Positions 9,461-18,994 of a DNA stretch of 64,000 nt are shown in pieces. Made by a program: the position numbers and the translations under genes. The notes under the pieces were generated by a model. It was not told the origin of the DNA, did no database searches, and was given only the letters and a program-made list of their open reading frames with translations. Origin of the DNA: Undibacterium piscinae (GTDB lineage: Bacteria > Pseudomonadota > Gammaproteobacteria > Burkholderiales > Burkholderiaceae_D); NCBI GenBank assembly GCA_003970805.2, contig CP051152.1, positions 2,542,001-2,606,000 of the forward strand, given 5' to 3'. Positions within the stretch are counted from its first letter, which is position 1. The number at the start of each line of letters is the position of its first letter.

Positions 9461-10354
9461 ATGCACACTACAGCCCCCGTTAGCACCTATCTCAAATTGA
9501 TCTGCGTCGCCATGTTTTGGGGTGGCACGTTTATCGCCGGCCATATCGTCGCCAAAGAATTGCCGCACATGATCGCCGCCGCCGGTCGCTTTCTGGTGGC
9601 CTGCGCCCTCTTGATGGTACTGGCATGGCGCATGGAAGGCGGCTTGCCTAAACTCACGCGCCAGCAAATGCATGCCACCTTCAGCCTCGGTGCCACCGGG
9701 ATTTTCCTCTACAACATCTGCTTTTTCGCAGCGCTCGAGCGCATGCCGGCAGGCCGCAGCGCGCTGTTCGTGGCGCTCAACCCCATCGTCACCGCGCTGG
9801 CCCTGGCGATGCTGTTTGGCGAAAGGCTGGGCATCAAAAAGTGGCTGGGAATTGCGCTGGCCTTTGCCGGTGCCGCCATCGTCATCACCCGTGGCGACCT
9901 GATGGGCGCGGCAAAAGATATCTCGGCCTCGGTCGGCAGCGGTGAATTGTTCATGCTGTGTGCCGTTTCCGCCTGGGCCGCCTACACCATCATAGGCCGT
10001 CACGCATTAAAGGGCCTGTCACCGATCGCCGCCACCACTTACGCTTCGCTCTGGGGCCTGCTGTTACTCAGTCTGGGCGCCTTGTTCCAGCTACCACTGC
10101 TAGACCGCAGCCACCTGACGCCACCGGTACTGGCATCGATCGCCTACCTCGGTGTCTTTGGCACCGTGATCGGTTTTGTCTGGTATTACGAAGGGGTAAA
10201 GAAAATCGGCCCGGCACGCACCGCGGTTTTCAATAATCTGGTGCCGGTATTTGGCATCAGCTTTAGCGCGATTTTTCTGGGCGAGCCTATCCTGGCATCG
10301 ATGATCATCGGTGGCTTGATGGTGATCGCCGGAGTTTCGCTAACCAATCGCTAA
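9461..10354 (+). CDS. EamA/DMT-family permease
   Basis: Drug/metabolite-transporter superfamily protein of about 297 residues with ten predicted membrane helices arranged as two EamA repeats. The first is about residues 10-135 (MFWGGTFIAGHIVAKELP, ALNPIVTALALAMLFGER) and the second about 155-290 (CAVSAWAAYTIIGRHAL, NNLVPVFGISFSAIFLGEP). The ATG at 9461 is used; an in-frame TTG at 9443 would add six residues and neither has a clear ribosome-binding site. The substrate is unknown. Confidence 0.88.
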   Translation: MHTTAPVSTYLKLICVAMFWGGTFIAGHIVAKELPHMIAAAGRFLVACALLMVLAWRMEGGLPKLTRQQMHATFSLGATGIFLYNICFFAALERMPAGRSALFVALNPIVTALALAMLFGERLGIKKWLGIALAFAGAAIVITRGDLMGAAKDISASVGSGELFMLCAVSAWAAYTIIGRHALKGLSPIAATTYASLWGLLLLSLGALFQLPLLDRSHLTPPVLASIAYLGVFGTVIGFVWYYEGVKKIGPARTAVFNNLVPVFGISFSAIFLGEPILASMIIGGLMVIAGVSLTNR

Positions 10355-10371
10355 GCAATCACTGATTGCTC

Positions 10372-10550
10372 TTTGCCACTAAAATTTAGGCTTGACACAT
10401 TATCGACAGCGCCTTTCGAAAAAGTAAGAAAAATTCGCTTCGATAAATTAAAACTATCTTACTTAAAGAAAAGATGGCAAGCTAATATCTGAATCGTCTT
10501 TGCCACTACGTATTTAGGCTGGCAGTTACACATTAGCCGACAGCGCCAGG
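10372..10550 (+). repeat. Imperfect direct repeat pair upstream of MCP-like gene
   Basis: Two related tracts lie at about 10372-10420 and 10498-10550. Both start CTTTGCCACTA, then share ATTTAGGCT, then ACACATTA(T/G)C and CGACAGCGCC with small indels. The second copy lies inside the upstream part of the MCP-like reading frame, the first in AT-rich noncoding sequence. The pair looks like a partial duplication at a damaged 5' end. Confidence 0.55.
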
Positions 10551-11515
10551 CCGAACTGGAACAACAAGATGAAAACCTCAGAGCGAGCGCAGCCCTGGTC
10601 TATGAGGTTGCGCATCTTTTGAGCAGTATTTTGCCACTCTGGAATACCCATGTAGGCTCAGTCAAACAACAAGCAGAAAATGCGGTTGGACAACTGATAG
10701 GCAGTTTTTCTTCCATGATTAATCAATTCGACTTAGCCGGTTTTGGTGCTGTCGGCAATACCGATGCAACAAAAAACACCGATGCCACCATCACGCTTTT
10801 GCAATTGTGCAAAAAAGAACTGACGCCGGTAATCGATTCTCTGGGCAAGATGATCGCCAGCAAGGATGAATTACTCCAAAGCATACGTGAGTTGGCGGCC
10901 GCTACCACCGAAATGCAAAGCATGGCACACGAAGTCGGGCAAATCGCCGCGCAGACCAATCTGGTGGCCCTCAATGCAGCCATAGAGGCGGCCCGAGTCG
11001 GACCGCAGGGACGCGGTTTTGCGGTGGTTGCCGATGAAGTTAGAAAACTCTCTTTTCTTTCTGCCGATACTGGCAAACGCATAGGTCAAAGAGTCGATCA
11101 AGTCTCGGTCATCATGAAGCAAGCCCTGAATGCGGCAGACCGCGCCACCATACAAGATCGCAAGGTCTTGGAGGTGTCAGGCGCGGTGGTGCGCGATGTC
11201 TTGGCACACGTAGAAAGCATGGGCGATTCAGCCGAGCAAATGCGGCATTACGGCAAGATCATACGCGGTGATGTCGAGAACCTCTTGGTCAGCTTACAGT
11301 TCCAAGACCGCATCAGCCAAATTCTTGATGTCGTCAGCACTGATATCAACAAACTGCAAATGAGCGTGGCGCAAATCGATAATGAACAATTACCGAGTAG
11401 CGAAGAATGGATAGAAAGTTTGCAATCTACCTACACCATGCAAGATGAGTATCATGCCCCCGGCGAGGCCACATCGCAAAATTCTAGTACTGAAACGGAA
11501 ATTACTTTCTTTTAA
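10493..11515 (+). CDS. Soluble methyl-accepting chemotaxis-like protein, 5' end unclear
   Basis: Signal-transducer with an MCP signalling hairpin: [15 protein letters not shown], then [15 protein letters not shown]. There is no periplasmic domain, and no complete membrane segment remains. Coding-like sequence ([16 protein letters not shown]) extends upstream of the first plausible start (TTG at 10619) to a stop at 10490-10492, with no ATG or clear ribosome-binding site. Related proteins, as I recall, begin with a membrane anchor before this part, so the 5' end is probably truncated. A direct repeat lies across this boundary. The sensor kinase gene follows 15 nt downstream with a strong GGAGGG site, indicating an operon. 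Confidence 0.75.
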   Translation: MVFATTYLGWQLHISRQRQAELEQQDENLRASAALVYEVAHLLSSILPLWNTHVGSVKQQAENAVGQLIGSFSSMINQFDLAGFGAVGNTDATKNTDATITLLQLCKKELTPVIDSLGKMIASKDELLQSIRELAAATTEMQSMAHEVGQIAAQTNLVALNAAIEAARVGPQGRGFAVVADEVRKLSFLSADTGKRIGQRVDQVSVIMKQALNAADRATIQDRKVLEVSGAVVRDVLAHVESMGDSAEQMRHYGKIIRGDVENLLVSLQFQDRISQILDVVSTDINKLQMSVAQIDNEQLPSSEEWIESLQSTYTMQDEYHAPGEATSQNSSTETEITFF

Positions 11516-11530
11516 GCGGAGGGCTGACTC

Positions 11531-12149
11531 ATGCGCACGCCCGAGACAAAGTCGCGAATACTGGTCGTCGAAGACGATGAATTGGTCGCGCTTTACATAC
11601 AGCTCAAACTCGAACTGTTGCTACCAATGTGTAGGCCATAGCGTTCGAGGCGACAGCGCCATCACTCTGGCAGCGCAATTGCGCCCCGATCTGGTGCTGA
11701 TGGATATACCGGGCAATAGCATACAAGCGGCCGAGGCGATTTACCGCCAGTTCGCCATCCCAGTGATATTTCTGACCGCCAGTGCCAACAATGAAACCCT
11801 AGAGCGCGCCCTGCAAGTCGAGGCCTTCGGCTACATCATTAAACCTTTTTCGGATCAAGAATTACGCGCCGCTTTGGAAATGGCGCTTTACAAGCATAGG
11901 GCGGAAGCCAGATTGCAGGCGAGTGAATTGCGCTTCCGAACTATTTTTGATGCGGAACCAGAATGCGTCAAGGTTGTCGATGCCGAAGGCAACATACTCG
12001 AAATGAATGCCGCTGGCCTGGCCATGCTGGAGGCTGCCTCACTGGCCGAAGTGCAAGGGCATAGCGTGATAGGCTTTATTTTGCCCGAATATCGCGCCGC
12101 CTTTAGCGCCTTGCATCAAAGCGTGATGCAAGGCAATCGGGCAATTTGA
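11531..12149 (+). pseudogene. N-terminal REC-PAS part of hybrid sensor kinase, broken
   Basis: Start of a large sensor gene: ATG 11531 with GGAGGG upstream. The receiver domain begins RILVVEDDELVALYIQLKLELL and then hits a stop near 11640. In another frame it continues with CYQCVGHSVRGDSAIT, LRPDLVLMDI and FGYIIKPFSDQELRAALEMAL. About two bases are missing near 11620. A PAS domain follows (FRTIFDAEPECVKVVDAEG) and ends abruptly at 12149. The next piece, in the adjacent frame, starts in the middle of a second PAS domain (QNPRIL), so roughly 80-100 codons appear to be lost at the 12140-12150 join. The phosphoacceptor position in this receiver reads LMDIPGN. Confidence 0.75.
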
Positions 12150-15100
12150 GGTGTGGCCAAAATCCGCGCATACTGGTATCGGACAAGACTCCGCCGGAAC
12201 GGCTGGCCTCGCACTTGCTGGAGACTGTCAAACAGGGTAAAACCTGGAAAGGGGAACTTTACAACGTCAACAAGAATAACGAGGATCTGATCGTCTATGC
12301 GATAGTCACACCACTGCGCCAGGCCGACGGCAGCATTACCCATTATGTCTCGGTACAAGAAGATATTACGATCAAGAAGCGTCTTGGTGAAGAGTTAGAC
12401 CTGCACCGCCATCACCTCGAAGAATTGGTGGTCAGTCGCACCGTGGAACTCGCGGATGCACGCCAACTCGCGGAAGCGGCAAATCAAGCCAAAAGCAATT
12501 TTATCGCCAACATGAGTCACGAGATCCGCACTCCCATGAATGGGGTACTCGGCATGACCTATCTGGCGCTAGCCTCTACCAACGATCCCAAGCAACGCGA
12601 CTACCTGCAGAAAATTCACTTGTCTGGTCAGCATCTGCTGCACATAGTCGATGACGTTCTCGATTTTTCCAAGATAGAAGCCGGGAAAATGACGATAGAA
12701 GCCGTTGATTTTTCTTTGGAGCAATTACTCAAGGATCTCGCCGGCATCATGAGCGGCAAGATCACCGGACGCAATTTAACCCTGAGTTTTAATATAGATC
12801 CGCATTTATCGAATCAGATGCATGGCGACCCGCACCGGATAAGCCAGATCCTGATCAACTACACCAACAATGCGCTCAAGTTCACGGAACGCGGCGAGAT
12901 CAATATCTTCATCCGTAAATTAAACAGTACTCCGGGCGGCTGCATGGTTCGCTTTGAGGTGGAAGACACTGGCATAGGTATGTCGGCAGAACAGCAAAGT
13001 AAACTGTTCCAGTCATTTGAGCAAGCGGATAGTTCCACCACCAGAAAATATGGCGGCACCGGATTGGGGTTGGCGATCAGCAAACAATTGGCGATCTTGA
13101 TGGGTGGTGAAGTCGGCGTGCGGAGCGAACTGGGGAAAGGCAGCACCTTTTGGTTTACCGCCCACCTGGAACAAGCCAGCGGCAACACGCCGCAAAGGCA
13201 TGACACCCCCGATGTACAGACTGCCAGTAGCAGACTGCAGCAATTATCTGAAAAACGTGGCAGCATCCGCATTCTGGTGGTTGAAGATAATTTATTTAAT
13301 CAGCAAATTGCCACAGAATTACTTGAAGCGGTCAATCTAACCGCCTTGGTAGCCGAAAATGGCCAGCATGCGCTTGATGTGCTGGCACGCGAAAAAGTCG
13401 ATTGCATACTGATGGACATACAAATGCCGGTCATGGGCGGACTTGAGGCCAGTCGAAAACTTCGCACCATACCTGGCCTGGCAAATATACCCGTCATTGC
13501 GATTACCGCCAATGCCTTGCATGAAGATCGCTTACACTGCCTGGCTGCGGGTATGAACGACTTTATTTCAAAGCCATTTTCTCCAAAATTGTTTTACGGA
13601 ACGTTAATACGGTGGCTGTCCCCTGATTCCGGGATCGAGACGACTACGGCCGAAGAGTGTCGTACGACAACCCCGTTAGTCGAACAAGAGCTCTGCATAG
13701 ACCTCAGTGTTCTCGCACAGTTTTTCGGGAATGCGCCGGAAAAAGTTGGCAAATTTGCTGTGAAATTCGTCGATTCGGCGCGTCAAGGCATTCTTGAACT
13801 TGATCAGGCATGCGCCAAAGACAGCCTTGATGATCTATGTGCCCTGGGGCATCGCTTGAAATCAAGTGCACGGACAGTCGGAGCAAATGGCTTCGCTGAC
13901 CTATGCAACAATCTGGAGCAATTAAAAAACGGTGGCACACTGGAAGAGGCAAAGACCATCGTTAGCGAATTGCATCCCTTATTGGAGCGGATACAGATCC
14001 AGGTAAATCAATACCTAGCCGCCAATAACCCATCTGGTGCGACATCTGCCCCACCGGCAAAACTCAACACGACATTCACTCCGCGAGCGGACATGCACGT
14101 CATGATTCTGGAGGATGATCCTATACAAATGGAAATCGCCAGTACCACATTACGCAAACTTGGGGTCACGCGGATTGCTAACTGTGTGGACGGATATCAG
14201 GCATTGGCAGTAGTACGCACCTACAATCCCGATCTATTGCTATGCGACCTGAACATGCCGGGCATGGACGGTATTTCCTTCTTGCGCCAAGTGGCCGAGC
14301 AAGGTTTTTCCGGAGGGGTGATCTTACTGAGTGCCGTCGATAGAAGTGTGATGAAAGCGGCAGAAAATCTAGCCGAGGCGTTCGGTTTACATTTACTGGC
14401 GGCTATCAACAAACCCTTGCTACCGGAAGCGCTAATGGCGGCCCTGGCACGTCAAGAGCAATCCCGGCCAGAGCGCCGGCAGCAGCCAAAACTTGCCGTA
14501 TTATCGCTGTCGGAGCTACAGCATGGGCTGGCTCATGGCCTGGTCGAAATATTTTACCAACCGAAGATATCGGTATTCGACAAGCGCGTGATTGGTGCAG
14601 AATGCCTTGCCCGCTGGCGTCATCCTGAGCGCGGCATACTGGGGCCGGCAACTTTCATTCCGGTACTGGAAGCGCATGGAATGATTGATACATTAACCCG
14701 CGTGGTGCTAGAAAAAAGCGTGCACCAATTGGGTCTATGGCTGGCCGCCGGACATAACATCAAACTGGCAGTCAATGTGTCGATGGATAATTTGAATCAA
14801 CTCAATTTACCAGAGGAATTTGAACAGATCGTCAGACGCGCCGGGGTACTGCCATCACAAATCACATTGGAGTTAACCGAAAGCCGTTTGATGGAAAACC
14901 TGACGGTCAGTCTGGAAATTCTTACCCGCCTTCGGCTTAAGGGCTTTGATCTGTCAATTGATGATTTCGGCACGGGTTTTTCGACGATGGAAAACTTGAA
15001 GCAGCTTCCCTTTACCGAACTCAAAGTTGATCGCGCTTTCGTCAACGGAGCATCACAGGACGAAGCGGCGCGTGCCATACTAGGCTCAAGCATTCAACTC

Positions 15101-15304
15101 GGTAAAATTTTCAATCTCAATTTAGTTGCTGAAGGGGTAGAGAAACAGCAGGATTGGGACTTAATTACCGAGTCTGGCTGCGATGAGGTACAGGGCTACT
15201 TTATCGCCAAACCTATGCAAGCCCAGGATTTTATACAATGGAAAATCCAATGGGAGCAACAGCATCTTGATCTCAAGACAGACATGAGTAGTGCGAACCT
15301 ATAA
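12146..15304 (+). CDS. Hybrid histidine kinase with REC-Hpt-REC-EAL output
   Basis: Open frame of 1052 codons with no convincing start of its own; it is the remainder of the 11531 gene. Order by residue: partial PAS/PAC (5-75), HisKA with phosphoacceptor H125 in [12 protein letters not shown], HATPase with N box and [13 protein letters not shown] (to about 325), receiver with D424 in LMDIQMP, Hpt with H569 in [13 protein letters not shown], second receiver with D701 in [12 protein letters not shown], and an EAL domain (about 795-1040). The EAL motif reads ECL at 819-821. [25 protein letters not shown] and QGYF are all present, so phosphodiesterase activity on cyclic di-GMP is plausible. It would link a phosphorelay directly to c-di-GMP turnover. 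The lone receiver downstream shares its operon. Confidence 0.88.
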   Translation: MRCGQNPRILVSDKTPPERLASHLLETVKQGKTWKGELYNVNKNNEDLIVYAIVTPLRQADGSITHYVSVQEDITIKKRLGEELDLHRHHLEELVVSRTVELADARQLAEAANQAKSNFIANMSHEIRTPMNGVLGMTYLALASTNDPKQRDYLQKIHLSGQHLLHIVDDVLDFSKIEAGKMTIEAVDFSLEQLLKDLAGIMSGKITGRNLTLSFNIDPHLSNQMHGDPHRISQILINYTNNALKFTERGEINIFIRKLNSTPGGCMVRFEVEDTGIGMSAEQQSKLFQSFEQADSSTTRKYGGTGLGLAISKQLAILMGGEVGVRSELGKGSTFWFTAHLEQASGNTPQRHDTPDVQTASSRLQQLSEKRGSIRILVVEDNLFNQQIATELLEAVNLTALVAENGQHALDVLAREKVDCILMDIQMPVMGGLEASRKLRTIPGLANIPVIAITANALHEDRLHCLAAGMNDFISKPFSPKLFYGTLIRWLSPDSGIETTTAEECRTTTPLVEQELCIDLSVLAQFFGNAPEKVGKFAVKFVDSARQGILELDQACAKDSLDDLCALGHRLKSSARTVGANGFADLCNNLEQLKNGGTLEEAKTIVSELHPLLERIQIQVNQYLAANNPSGATSAPPAKLNTTFTPRADMHVMILEDDPIQMEIASTTLRKLGVTRIANCVDGYQALAVVRTYNPDLLLCDLNMPGMDGISFLRQVAEQGFSGGVILLSAVDRSVMKAAENLAEAFGLHLLAAINKPLLPEALMAALARQEQSRPERRQQPKLAVLSLSELQHGLAHGLVEIFYQPKISVFDKRVIGAECLARWRHPERGILGPATFIPVLEAHGMIDTLTRVVLEKSVHQLGLWLAAGHNIKLAVNVSMDNLNQLNLPEEFEQIVRRAGVLPSQITLELTESRLMENLTVSLEILTRLRLKGFDLSIDDFGTGFSTMENLKQLPFTELKVDRAFVNGASQDEAARAILGSSIQLGKIFNLNLVAEGVEKQQDWDLITESGCDEVQGYFIAKPMQAQDFIQWKIQWEQQHLDLKTDMSSANL

Positions 15305-15322
15305 TTTGGGAGGAGAAAGATC

Positions 15323-15739
15323 ATGAATACCAGTGCACAAAATCAGGAAATACCCTTAAAAGTGATGATCATCGACGATGATGAGTTTCAAGTGGAATTT
15401 GTCAGCGATCTATTGAATGAACTAGGGGTGGACGACATTATCACCGCCAACGGCGGAAAAAATGGCTTGGCCACTTTCGATAAGGCGCAACGCAAACCCG
15501 ATTTACTGATCTGCGATATACAGATGCCAGACATTGATGGTTTCGAATTTATGAAGGCCATGGGGGAAAGAAAATATTATGGCGGAGTGATCTTGATGTC
15601 TGGCCAAGGCGCACGGGTTTTATATTCCGCCTCCTTAGTCGCTCAACTATCCCGGCAAAATTTTCTTGGCACGATAGAAAAACCGGTTCAAAAAGAAGCC
15701 TTGGCTAGCGCGATCAAACAACTACTGCAGGCAACGTAA
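15323..15739 (+). CDS. Single-domain response regulator
   Basis: Receiver-only protein of 138 residues: the acidic pocket VMIIDDDEF near residue 16, phosphoacceptor Asp in LLICDIQMPDIDGFEF, and a conserved Lys in IEKPVQKEAL. There is no output domain. The ribosome-binding site GGAGGAG is 6 nt before the ATG, and only 18 nt separate it from the kinase-EAL gene. It is likely a phosphate shuttle or sink within the same relay. It resembles the second receiver of the upstream protein in style. Confidence 0.9.
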   Translation: MNTSAQNQEIPLKVMIIDDDEFQVEFVSDLLNELGVDDIITANGGKNGLATFDKAQRKPDLLICDIQMPDIDGFEFMKAMGERKYYGGVILMSGQGARVLYSASLVAQLSRQNFLGTIEKPVQKEALASAIKQLLQAT

Positions 15740-16737
15740 CTATGGAGACGTGCAAACAATGCTGACAATATGCGATATGGCTGAGATAACCCATGCCGCG
15801 ATCATGCACCCGTACCACTATCGTCAGCGACTCTATCGGCATTGATAAAATCATCCATGAAAGGTAATTTTTTCCTATGCCTTCAAAATTTTTCAGATAA
15901 TGCAAACCCGCAATGGCGCGACTGCCATACCACGACAACATTTCACCATCGACCAGTTGAACTGGCTTACCTAACTGTTTTTCCAACGCGTCCACGTGTT
16001 GCTGAGTGAAGCGATAAGGCTCGCTCGATTCCGTCAAGCTGCAAGATAGACTCACTCCACTGAAACACCGGATAGCGTGCGTCACTACTTGAAGACTGCC
16101 AGCTTTGCCAGCTATCAAGGCCAGCAGGTATTCGCAATATAGGTGTTCGCAGAGACGCTCATCCAAGGACAGTACAACATGGTTTTACCCACATCAGGCA
16201 GATCAGTTGTGATAAGCTCAAACTCGCTACACAATTGCTCAGCACGCGCTTGAGCCCACCAAGTAAACGGTAGAGGGCTAAGTTATCGCGCGGAGTCAGC
16301 GGATGGGTAACGATGATCAATGTCAACCATACAAATGCACTGACATCTCAGTAAGGGTATCAGGGTAGGAGTTACGCTCATCATCTTGCCAGAGTTTTAC
16401 CCACATCATCAGATCAGTTGTGCATAAGCTTGCTCAAATATTGCTCAGCACGCGCTTACTGAAAAATTCCACCAAGTAAACGAGCAAGTTATGCGTCGGA
16501 TGCGAGATGCGAAACATCAATGTTGACGTCTTTGGTGCCGCCAACCTTAGGGATATGCTGAACGCTAGCGGAAGGATGAATACAAAAACCGGTACGACCG
16601 ACCAGATACTTAGTAAGCCCAAGATCGCACAGTAATTCGGTCAGCGATGGTACCAGACTGACTATGCGCGGCTCACCCGGCAGCGCAGCAATACTCACAT
16701 GCGCAGTACCAACATCATCAACCAAGTTCGTCATCAT
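15740..16737 (-). pseudogene. Decayed cobalamin/iron-type ABC substrate-binding protein
   Basis: The start at 16737 overlaps the upstream SDR stop (ATGA). It encodes a recognisable BtuF-like N-terminus, with RIVSLVPSLTELLCDLGLT, VGRTGFCIHP and KVGGTKDVNIDVSHL, and stops near 16489. Downstream pieces are in other frames: IIVTHPLTPRDNLALYRLLGG (about 16260-16320), a middle fragment with SWQSWQSSSSDARYPVFQW, and the C-terminal fragment ESSEPYRFTQQHVDALEKQ then LVDGEMLSWYGSRAIAGL (about 15890-16030). At least three frame changes and an imperfect internal duplication are needed to explain the locus. No working protein is possible as written. Confidence 0.75.
16182..16510 (-). repeat. Imperfect ~110-bp direct duplication inside the pseudogene
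   Basis: Copy A (about 16182-16300) and copy B (about 16395-16510) share GTTTTACCCACATCA, AGATCAGTTGTG, ATTGCTCAGCACGCGCTT and CCACCAAGTAAACG in the same order. They are separated by small indels and substitutions. Copy B occupies the place where the protein's middle part should be encoded. Confidence 0.65.
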
Positions 16738-17507
16738 TCAGATCTAGCCTTGTGGGGAACTTTCGAAAAAACATAGTCGTACAGCCAATTCGGAAGTGAA
16801 CGCAATAGTTTGGCAACACCACCCATTTGCCATGGTATGACGCGGTAAGTAACACCGGCGGCAATCGCATTGACCGCAGCCACGGCAAATTTATCCACGG
16901 GCATCAAAAATGGCATGGCATAAGTATTCACCTTGGTCATAGGCGTATCTATGTAACCGGGTGCGATGGTCACCACACGGATGCCACTAGACTTCAATTC
17001 CACGCGCAAGGATTCACAATAACTGATAACCGCCGCTTTCGATGCGCTATACGCTTCTGCACCGGGCAGACCACGGATTCCCGCCACGCTGGCAATACCG
17101 ACCAGGCGACAAGGTTCTTGAAACGCATATTTTTTCATCTCTGCAATAAAAGGGGCAAAGCTTGCTACCGTTGCAAGCAGATTAATTTCCATCACCCTTG
17201 CAAAGATAGGAATATCCTCATCGTATTCGGTAAGCGTTCCCACTGAAATTCCGGCACTGGCGATGACGACATTCACCGTTCCCACAGAATGTATGAAATC
17301 CCTGGCGGCTGCGCTCAAGGCCGCATGGTCAGTCACATCCAGAGCATAAATCTTATGCCGTTCAGGATTCGGTAAGCGCAAGCGCAATTGCTCTAACAAA
17401 TCTTGCCTGCGCGCGACCAATCCTAGCGTAGCCCCCTGCTTTGCATATTGTTCGGCAAGCGCAGCGCCAATTCCAGACGATGCCCCGGTAATAAAAACTG
17501 TTTGCAT
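16734..17507 (-). CDS. SDR family NAD(P)-dependent oxidoreductase
   Basis: Classical SDR of 257 residues. The nucleotide-binding motif TGASSGIGAALAEQYA is at the start, NVVIASAGIS corresponds to the NAG region, and the catalytic pair is YSASK (AYSASKAAVISYCESLR). The C-terminus carries a hydrophobic patch (LPNWLYDYVF). The ATG at 17507 is preferred over a TTG at 17522, because MQTVFITGASSGIG begins directly at the Rossmann fold. Its stop overlaps the start of the downstream substrate-binding-protein remnant by 4 nt. The dsbA terminator lies just upstream. Confidence 0.9.
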   Translation of the reverse strand: MQTVFITGASSGIGAALAEQYAKQGATLGLVARRQDLLEQLRLRLPNPERHKIYALDVTDHAALSAAARDFIHSVGTVNVVIASAGISVGTLTEYDEDIPIFARVMEINLLATVASFAPFIAEMKKYAFQEPCRLVGIASVAGIRGLPGAEAYSASKAAVISYCESLRVELKSSGIRVVTIAPGYIDTPMTKVNTYAMPFLMPVDKFAVAAVNAIAAGVTYRVIPWQMGGVAKLLRSLPNWLYDYVFSKVPHKARSE

Positions 17508-17527
17508 GGAGTAAATTCTCAATAAAA

Positions 17528-17551
17528 AAGTCCGCCTTGAGGGGCGGACTT
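17528..17551 (-). terminator. Rho-independent terminator after dsbA
   Basis: Stem AAGTCCGCC/GGCGGACTT with a six-base loop, followed on the minus strand by a run of T (CTTTTTTATT). It is placed between the dsbA stop and the SDR start, so the SDR needs its own promoter or read-through. Confidence 0.8.
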
Positions 17552-17588
17552 GAATGCTATCGAAGTCAAAAAATTTACTTTTTCTTGA

Positions 17589-18290
17589 CTATCGCTTTGC
17601 CTTGATCAGCGGCGTCCCGCTAATCCTTTCTCTTTTTGCACTTTTGCAATCAACCAATCCAATACCGGAAACAGTGACTGATTCTGCACCCAGTTCAGGA
17701 ACACGTCCCATGCCGGCGGCAGTCATAGAAGGGGCTGTGACATAACGACCATCATCAACAACCAGTGTCGGCACGGAATCAATCTGAAACGCTGCCATTT
17801 GCTGGGCAGAGCGGCTTAATTTGCTTTGTATCGCAAAAGAATTATAAACATCCGAAAATTTCTGTTTATCAAGACCAGACTTGGTGACGAAGTCCATGAC
17901 ATCAGCATCGGTCTGCAGGCGATTGCGATCGACATGATATGCATTGAATACCTTGACATGGAATTCTTCAATTTTACCCATGGCTTCCAATGAGTAATAC
18001 AATTTTTGCTGACTTGCAAGACCATGGAAATTTACGTGTACGCGCTTGAAAACAATGTTATCGCCTTGTTTTTTTACCCAATCAGCCAGCAAGGGTTCCA
18101 GCACATTGCAATGCGGGCAAAAATAGCCGAAGAATTCTATCACTTCGATTTTTTTGCTGCTCTCAACCGGTTGCGGCCTTTCCAGCAACTTATATTCTTT
18201 ACCATTTTCCGGATTACCAACCGCCGCACCAGCCGCTGCCGCCATGAAGCTTAAGCTCAGCACCATCAACATTTTTCGTATCAAACGCAT
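17589..18290 (-). CDS. dsbA: Thiol:disulfide interchange protein DsbA, C-terminal frameshift
   Basis: Periplasmic disulfide oxidase. A signal peptide (residues 1-22, ending AAAGA) is followed by the thioredoxin fold with active site FFGYFCPHC and the cis-Pro loop IDSVPTLVVDD. The start at the second ATG (18290) gives AAGGA at 6 nt. After GMGRVPELG, near 17685, homology moves to another frame: NQSLFPVLDWLIAKVQKEK, ending at a TGA at 17606-17608. One extra base explains this. The written frame instead runs to 17589 with an unrelated tail of about 30 residues. The core and active site are intact, so partial function cannot be excluded. It lies downstream of the SPOR gene by about 25 nt. Confidence 0.9.
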   Translation of the reverse strand: MRLIRKMLMVLSLSFMAAAAGAAVGNPENGKEYKLLERPQPVESSKKIEVIEFFGYFCPHCNVLEPLLADWVKKQGDNIVFKRVHVNFHGLASQQKLYYSLEAMGKIEEFHVKVFNAYHVDRNRLQTDADVMDFVTKSGLDKQKFSDVYNSFAIQSKLSRSAQQMAAFQIDSVPTLVVDDGRYVTAPSMTAAGMGRVPELGAESVTVSGIGLVDCKSAKRERISGTPLIKAKR

Positions 18291-18318
18291 CATATTTCCT
18301 TATTTATTAGTTAAGTAG

Positions 18319-18972
18319 TTATTTGGCAGTACGAACTACCGCAACATCAACACCATTTTCAGACAATTTACTGCGCATTCGGTTCATTGTTTCTAACTGG
18401 CTAAAAGGCCCTATCCTGACACGATACAGCGTTCCGTTGTCAGAGGCCTTCTCACTAATTTTCGCCTCAAACCCTAGCAAAGCCAATTTCGCCCGCGCAC
18501 TTTCTGCATCAGCGACTTCACGGAACGCTCCGGCTTGCAGGAAGTAGATATGCTTATCATCCGCGCTTTCGGTTTTGGCGGCTGGCTCAGAGGTTTTGGC
18601 TTCTACCTTCTCTTGCACTTTTTCCGCTATTTTTTCTACAGGGCTAGTGGTCACCTTAGGCTCGGCCTTCACATCTGGCACTTTACCGCTTACTTCGGCA
18701 GGCTTGCTTCCATCAATCGCCTTTACAAAATCCTTAGCGGCATCCTTAATCGCCTCCTTGCTACCATACAAAGGCTTATTCGGATCCTGCATTTGCGTGA
18801 CCGGCGCATCTGCCTTATCCGTCCGCGCATTTTTGTTGGTAAACGGTGTCGAAGATTTGGTAATCAGCAAGGCGACTGCGACCGCAATACCTAAGCCAAT
18901 GACCAAGCCAAGAATCATACCCATGAGCGTACCGCCATGCTGGCGGAACAAATTCGTTTGATGAAGTTTCAT
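18319..18972 (-). CDS. SPOR-domain membrane protein (FtsN-like)
   Basis: Protein of 217 residues: a short cytoplasmic N-terminus (MKLHQTNLFRQHGGTLMG), one membrane helix (MILGLVIGLGIAVAVALLI), a Lys/Ala/Pro/Glu-rich linker with a coiled KIAEKVQEKVEAK stretch, and a C-terminal SPOR domain (about residues 140-217, YFLQAGAFREVADAESARA, YRVRIGPFSQLETMN). SPOR domains bind denuded peptidoglycan at the division site. The start is at 18972, because the upstream in-frame part overlaps argS. It sits between argS and dsbA on the same strand, a gene order I recall from related betaproteobacteria. Confidence 0.9.
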   Translation of the reverse strand: MKLHQTNLFRQHGGTLMGMILGLVIGLGIAVAVALLITKSSTPFTNKNARTDKADAPVTQMQDPNKPLYGSKEAIKDAAKDFVKAIDGSKPAEVSGKVPDVKAEPKVTTSPVEKIAEKVQEKVEAKTSEPAAKTESADDKHIYFLQAGAFREVADAESARAKLALLGFEAKISEKASDNGTLYRVRIGPFSQLETMNRMRSKLSENGVDVAVVRTAK

Positions 18973-18994
18973 GCGTTTCCGAGTCAAAATTTCA

